NCBI GenBank assembly: GCA_027032655.1
Contig: JALVMZ010000582.1
Location: 1-9,293 of the forward strand
DNA: 9,293 bases
Direction of reading: 5' to 3'
DNA from: Desulfobacteraceae bacterium
Lineage (GTDB): Bacteria > Desulfobacterota > DSM-4660 > Desulfatiglandales > JALVMZ01
The notes under the pieces are model-generated. The model had not been told where the DNA came from. It saw only the letters and a list, made by a program, of their open reading frames with translations, and did no database searches. Numbering within the stretch: position 1 is the first letter of the stretch; every line of letters starts with the position of its first letter. Both the position numbers and the translations under genes were made by a program. This document shows, piece by piece, positions 6,635-9,293 of the stretch.

Positions 6635-6663
6635 TTGGAATTTCAGAAAAAAGTCCTTATAAT
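6635..6663 (+). promoter_or_regulatory. Promoter of ftsH (-folP)
   Basis: TTGGAA (6635-6640) and a perfect TATAAT (6658-6663) are separated by the optimal 17 bases. The start would fall near 6670, about 30 bases before the ftsH start codon, leaving just enough leader for the AGGAGGA site. No heat-shock sigma32 or CIRCE element was recognised here, so the visible signal is housekeeping-type. Confidence 0.72.
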
Positions 6664-6683
6664 ATCAATAAAGAATAATTTTC

Positions 6684-6690
6684 AGGAGGA
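6684..6690 (+). promoter_or_regulatory. Ribosome binding site that fixes the TTG start of ftsH
   Basis: AGGAGGA ends 8 bases before TTG 6699-6701. The frame from this TTG begins NPFYKNLALWL, the usual start of FtsH, and no ATG start precedes the first membrane segment, so the TTG start is well supported. Confidence 0.85.
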
Positions 6691-6698
6691 CAGCAGAA

Positions 6699-8525
6699 TT
6701 GAATCCATTTTATAAGAATCTTGCCCTCTGGCTTGTAATAACACTTTTGATGATAATGCTGTTCCAGGTATTTAAACAGCCTGACAGGGGCAAGCTTTCA
6801 GTAAGTTATAGTGAATTCCTGGATATGGTAGAAAATGGCACAGTGGTGCAGGTAAATATAAAGGGGAATCATATCAGTGGAATTGGATCTCAGGGGGCGT
6901 TCAAGACATATGCACCCAAGGACCCTGAACTCATAAAACTGCTCAGGAGTAAAGGCGTCAAGATAATTGCAACACCGGAAGATGATTCTTCCTGGTTTCA
7001 GGTTTTTATTTCCTGGATTCCCATGCTTCTACTGATAGGTGTCTGGGTGTTTTTCATGAGACAGATGCAGGTGGGGGGCGGCAAGGCGCTTTCCTTTGGA
7101 AAGAGCAGAGCGCGGCTAATGAGCAACCCATCAGAAAAGGTGACATTTGATGATGTGGCTGGGATTGATGAGGCAAAAGAAGAGCTTGAGGAGATAATTG
7201 AATTCCTTCGAGATCCCAAGAAGTTCACAAGACTTGGAGGAAGAATTCCCAAGGGGGTTCTTCTTGTGGGTGCCCCTGGCACAGGTAAGACTCTGCTTGC
7301 AAAGGCAATAGCTGGAGAGGCAGGGGTTCCATTTTTTAGTATCAGCGGGTCTGATTTTGTTGAGATGTTTGTGGGAGTTGGTGCTTCCCGTGTAAGGGAC
7401 CTTTTTCTCCAGGGGAAAAAGCATGCCCCATGTATCATATTCATTGATGAGATAGATGCTGTGGGAAGACACAGGGGTGCAGGACTTGGAGGAGGCCATG
7501 ATGAGCGAGAGCAGACCCTGAACCAGTTACTGGTTGAGATGGATGGCTTCGAATCCAATGAGGGTGTGATACTCATTTCAGCCACAAACAGACCTGATGT
7601 GCTGGATCCTGCCCTGTTGAGACCGGGGCGATTTGACCGTCAGGTGGTGGTTCCCGTGCCTGATATAAAGGGAAGGGAGGAGATACTGAAGGTCCATGTG
7701 AGAAAGACCATCCTGGCAGATGATGTGGATCTCAAGGTCCTTGCAAGGGGCACACCTGGATTTACAGGCGCAGATATTGAGAATATGGTAAATGAAGCGG
7801 CACTTATGGCTGCAAGGAAGAATAAAGACAGAGTGGAGATGGTGGACTTTGAGGAGGCAAAGGACAAGGTCCTGATGGGCAAAGAAAGAAAGAGCATGAT
7901 AATAAGTGAGGAAGAGAAACGAACCACAGCATACCATGAAGCAGGTCATGCACTTATTGCAAAGCTCCTTCCCAATGCTGATCCCATACATAAGGTTACA
8001 ATTATTCCCAGAGGAAGAGCTCTCGGCCTTACCCAGCAATTACCCATGGATGAGAGACACACCTATACAAAAGAGTATCTTATGAATAATCTCTGTATCC
8101 TGCTTGGAGGCAGGGCAGCAGAGCAGATTGTGCTTAAAACACAGACCACAGGGGCGGGAAATGACATTGAAAGGGCATCTGAAATAGCAAGAAAGATGGT
8201 GTGTGATTATGGAATGAGTGAGACCTTAGGGCCACTTACTTTCGGCAAGAAGGAGGAGCAGATATTTCTCGGAAGAGAGATTTCACAGCACAGGGATTAC
8301 TCTGAGCTGACTGCCCAGAAGATTGATGAGGAGGTAAAGAATCTGGTGACAGGTGCTTATGAGAAGAGTGTCCAACTGTTAAATGAAAATATCAACGGTC
8401 TTCATGCCCTGGCAAATGCCCTCCTTGAAAAAGAGACCCTTGACAGCAGTGACATTGATAGGATACTTGAAGATGCTGGTGTTAAGGTGGAAAATAAGGT
8501 AACTGAACAGGATAAGGAGGCATAA
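6699..8525 (+). CDS. ftsH: ATP-dependent zinc metalloprotease FtsH
   Basis: FtsH is the essential hexameric AAA+ protease of the inner membrane. It extracts and degrades misfolded membrane proteins and some regulatory enzymes. The 608-residue protein has two membrane segments (about 8-25 and 103-120) flanking a small periplasmic domain. The AAA+ module has Walker A GAPGTGKT (191-198), the pore-loop FVG (224-226) and Walker B IIFIDEID (246-253). Its second region of homology, ATNRPD to RPGRFD (295-313), contains arginine fingers Arg308 and Arg311. The M41 protease has the zinc motif HEAGH (413-417) and the third ligand Asp489 in GAGNDIERAS. Length and motifs are complete. Translation starts at TTG. 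folP follows after 5 bases, and its ribosome site lies within the last ftsH codons. In E. coli FtsH degrades LpxC and the Kdo transferase WaaA, which is relevant to the Kdo genes next door. Confidence 0.98.
   Translation: MNPFYKNLALWLVITLLMIMLFQVFKQPDRGKLSVSYSEFLDMVENGTVVQVNIKGNHISGIGSQGAFKTYAPKDPELIKLLRSKGVKIIATPEDDSSWFQVFISWIPMLLLIGVWVFFMRQMQVGGGKALSFGKSRARLMSNPSEKVTFDDVAGIDEAKEELEEIIEFLRDPKKFTRLGGRIPKGVLLVGAPGTGKTLLAKAIAGEAGVPFFSISGSDFVEMFVGVGASRVRDLFLQGKKHAPCIIFIDEIDAVGRHRGAGLGGGHDEREQTLNQLLVEMDGFESNEGVILISATNRPDVLDPALLRPGRFDRQVVVPVPDIKGREEILKVHVRKTILADDVDLKVLARGTPGFTGADIENMVNEAALMAARKNKDRVEMVDFEEAKDKVLMGKERKSMIISEEEKRTTAYHEAGHALIAKLLPNADPIHKVTIIPRGRALGLTQQLPMDERHTYTKEYLMNNLCILLGGRAAEQIVLKTQTTGAGNDIERASEIARKMVCDYGMSETLGPLTFGKKEEQIFLGREISQHRDYSELTAQKIDEEVKNLVTGAYEKSVQLLNENINGLHALANALLEKETLDSSDIDRILEDAGVKVENKVTEQDKEA
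8514..8520 (+). promoter_or_regulatory. Ribosome binding site for folP inside the end of ftsH
   Basis: AAGGAGG overlaps the last codons of ftsH. It lies 10 bases before TTG 8531 but 19 bases before ATG 8540. It therefore favours the TTG as the folP start and implies translational coupling with ftsH. Confidence 0.6.
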
Positions 8526-8530
8526 TCTAA

Positions 8531-9293
8531 TTGGGACAAATGGAATGGAAGGGCTTTTCTTTTAATTTTAATGAGAGGACGCATATAATGGGGGTTTTGA
8601 ATGTAACCCCTGATTCTTTTTCAGATGGGGGGCGATTCTTAGAGAAGGATAGGGCAGTGGAGCAGGGAATTAGAATGGCTGAGGCAGGAGCTGATATTAT
8701 AGATGTTGGAGGGGAATCGACCCGTCCCTTTTCTGAACCTGTTTCTGCAGATGAAGAGATGAACAGGGTTATCCCTGTAATTGAGTCCCTGAGCAGAGAG
8801 ATAAATATCCCAATCAGTATTGATACATATAAATCTGTTGTGGCAAGGGAAGCACTAAGTGCTGGTGCATCCATAATTAATGATATTACAGCCCTGAGGG
8901 GTGACCCTGAAATGGCAGGACTTGCATCCAGGCAGGGAGTGCCTGTGATTCTTATGCACATGAAAGGCACCCCCTCTGATATGCAGAAGAATCCCACCTA
9001 TGATGACCTTATGGGAGAGATTATTTCTTTTCTAATGGAATCAGCCCGGATGGCTATCAGTCATGGAATAAAAAAGGATATGATAATTGTTGACCCGGGT
9101 ATTGGCTTTGGAAAGACCTTTGACCATAACCTTCAGATTATTAAGGAGCTTGGTCAGTTGAAAGGGACAGGATATCCTGTTCTCATTGGGCCTTCAAGGA
9201 AGGCCTTTATAGGTGAGATAACCGGCAGACCCCCATCAGAGAGGGATGTGGGGACAATTTCAGCAATAGTTGCAGGTATATTAAATGGTGCAG
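8531..9293 (+). CDS. folP: Dihydropteroate synthase, 3' end outside the window
   Basis: FolP (EC 2.5.1.15) condenses 6-hydroxymethyl-dihydropterin diphosphate with p-aminobenzoate to dihydropteroate in folate synthesis, and is the target of sulfonamides. From TTG 8531 the visible 254 codons show the TIM-barrel motifs in order. These are IMGVLNVTPDSFSDGG (19-34), DVGGESTRP (58-66), SIDTYK (96-101), NDITA (117-121), LMHMKGTP (141-148), DPGIGFGK (188-195) and GPSRKAFIG (220-228). The family is usually about 270-285 residues, so roughly 20-30 residues are missing past 9293. The start is ambiguous. TTG 8531 has AAGGAGG at 10 bases, while ATG 8540 three codons later has only a poor site; an in-frame TAA (8528-8530) excludes anything earlier. 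It is co-directional with ftsH, 5 bases away, and almost certainly in the same operon. Confidence 0.96.
   Translation, partial: MGQMEWKGFSFNFNERTHIMGVLNVTPDSFSDGGRFLEKDRAVEQGIRMAEAGADIIDVGGESTRPFSEPVSADEEMNRVIPVIESLSREINIPISIDTYKSVVAREALSAGASIINDITALRGDPEMAGLASRQGVPVILMHMKGTPSDMQKNPTYDDLMGEIISFLMESARMAISHGIKKDMIIVDPGIGFGKTFDHNLQIIKELGQLKGTGYPVLIGPSRKAFIGEITGRPPSERDVGTISAIVAGILNGA

Noticed and set aside
6998..7585. Long open frames on the strand opposite ftsH and the other genes
   Set aside because: They overlap strongly conserved coding regions, show low-complexity Ser/Pro-rich or unrecognisable translations, and lack plausible ribosome sites, so they are shadows of the real genes.

Overview
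The window reads as a moderately AT-rich bacterial chromosome segment with dense, ordinary coding and good Shine-Dalgarno sites. Two genes for the amino form of Kdo (kdnB, kdnA) point to a Gram-negative with Kdo-containing lipopolysaccharide. The ftsH-folP order and the style of the proteins recall Desulfobacterota (former Deltaproteobacteria) or nearby phyla such as Nitrospirota. That placement is an impression from sequence style, not a computed result. No mobile elements, CRISPR arrays, tRNAs or rRNAs were seen.

Region 1 (1-1438, + strand) is a tryptophan-regulated unit. A sigma70-like promoter (97-125) precedes a 23-residue leader peptide with five Trp codons, three of them consecutive. 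A 12-bp pause hairpin overlaps those codons, and a 12-bp GC-rich hairpin with seven Ts follows. This is the architecture of a trp attenuator. A second terminator-like hairpin with nearly the same CCATGGG core comes next, and then trpD. The unit contains trpD alone: the following gene is convergent and abuts it, so no other trp gene can share this transcript downstream.

Region 2 (6438 down to 1435, - strand) is a compact operon in the order kdnB, kdnA, nadE, birA, with gaps of 21, 15 and 3 bases. KdnB (iron-dependent alcohol dehydrogenase family) and KdnA (DegT-type PLP aminotransferase) together would convert Kdo to 8-amino-8-deoxy-Kdo (Kdo8N) for the lipopolysaccharide inner core. NadE makes NAD+ using glutamine. 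BirA is the biotin-protein ligase with an N-terminal helix-turn-helix. birA and trpD end on one shared TTAA, which supplies the stop codons for both strands.

Region 3 (6439-6698) is a divergent intergenic region. It carries a clear promoter for ftsH (TTGGAA, 17 bases, perfect TATAAT) and only a weak candidate promoter for kdnB.

Region 4 (6699-9293, + strand) holds ftsH, a complete membrane AAA+ zinc protease that starts with TTG. It is followed after 5 bases by folP, dihydropteroate synthase, also probably starting with TTG and cut by the window end.

The most notable items are the complete trp attenuator on a solitary trpD with two interlocking terminator hairpins, and the predicted Kdo8N pathway next to ftsH.
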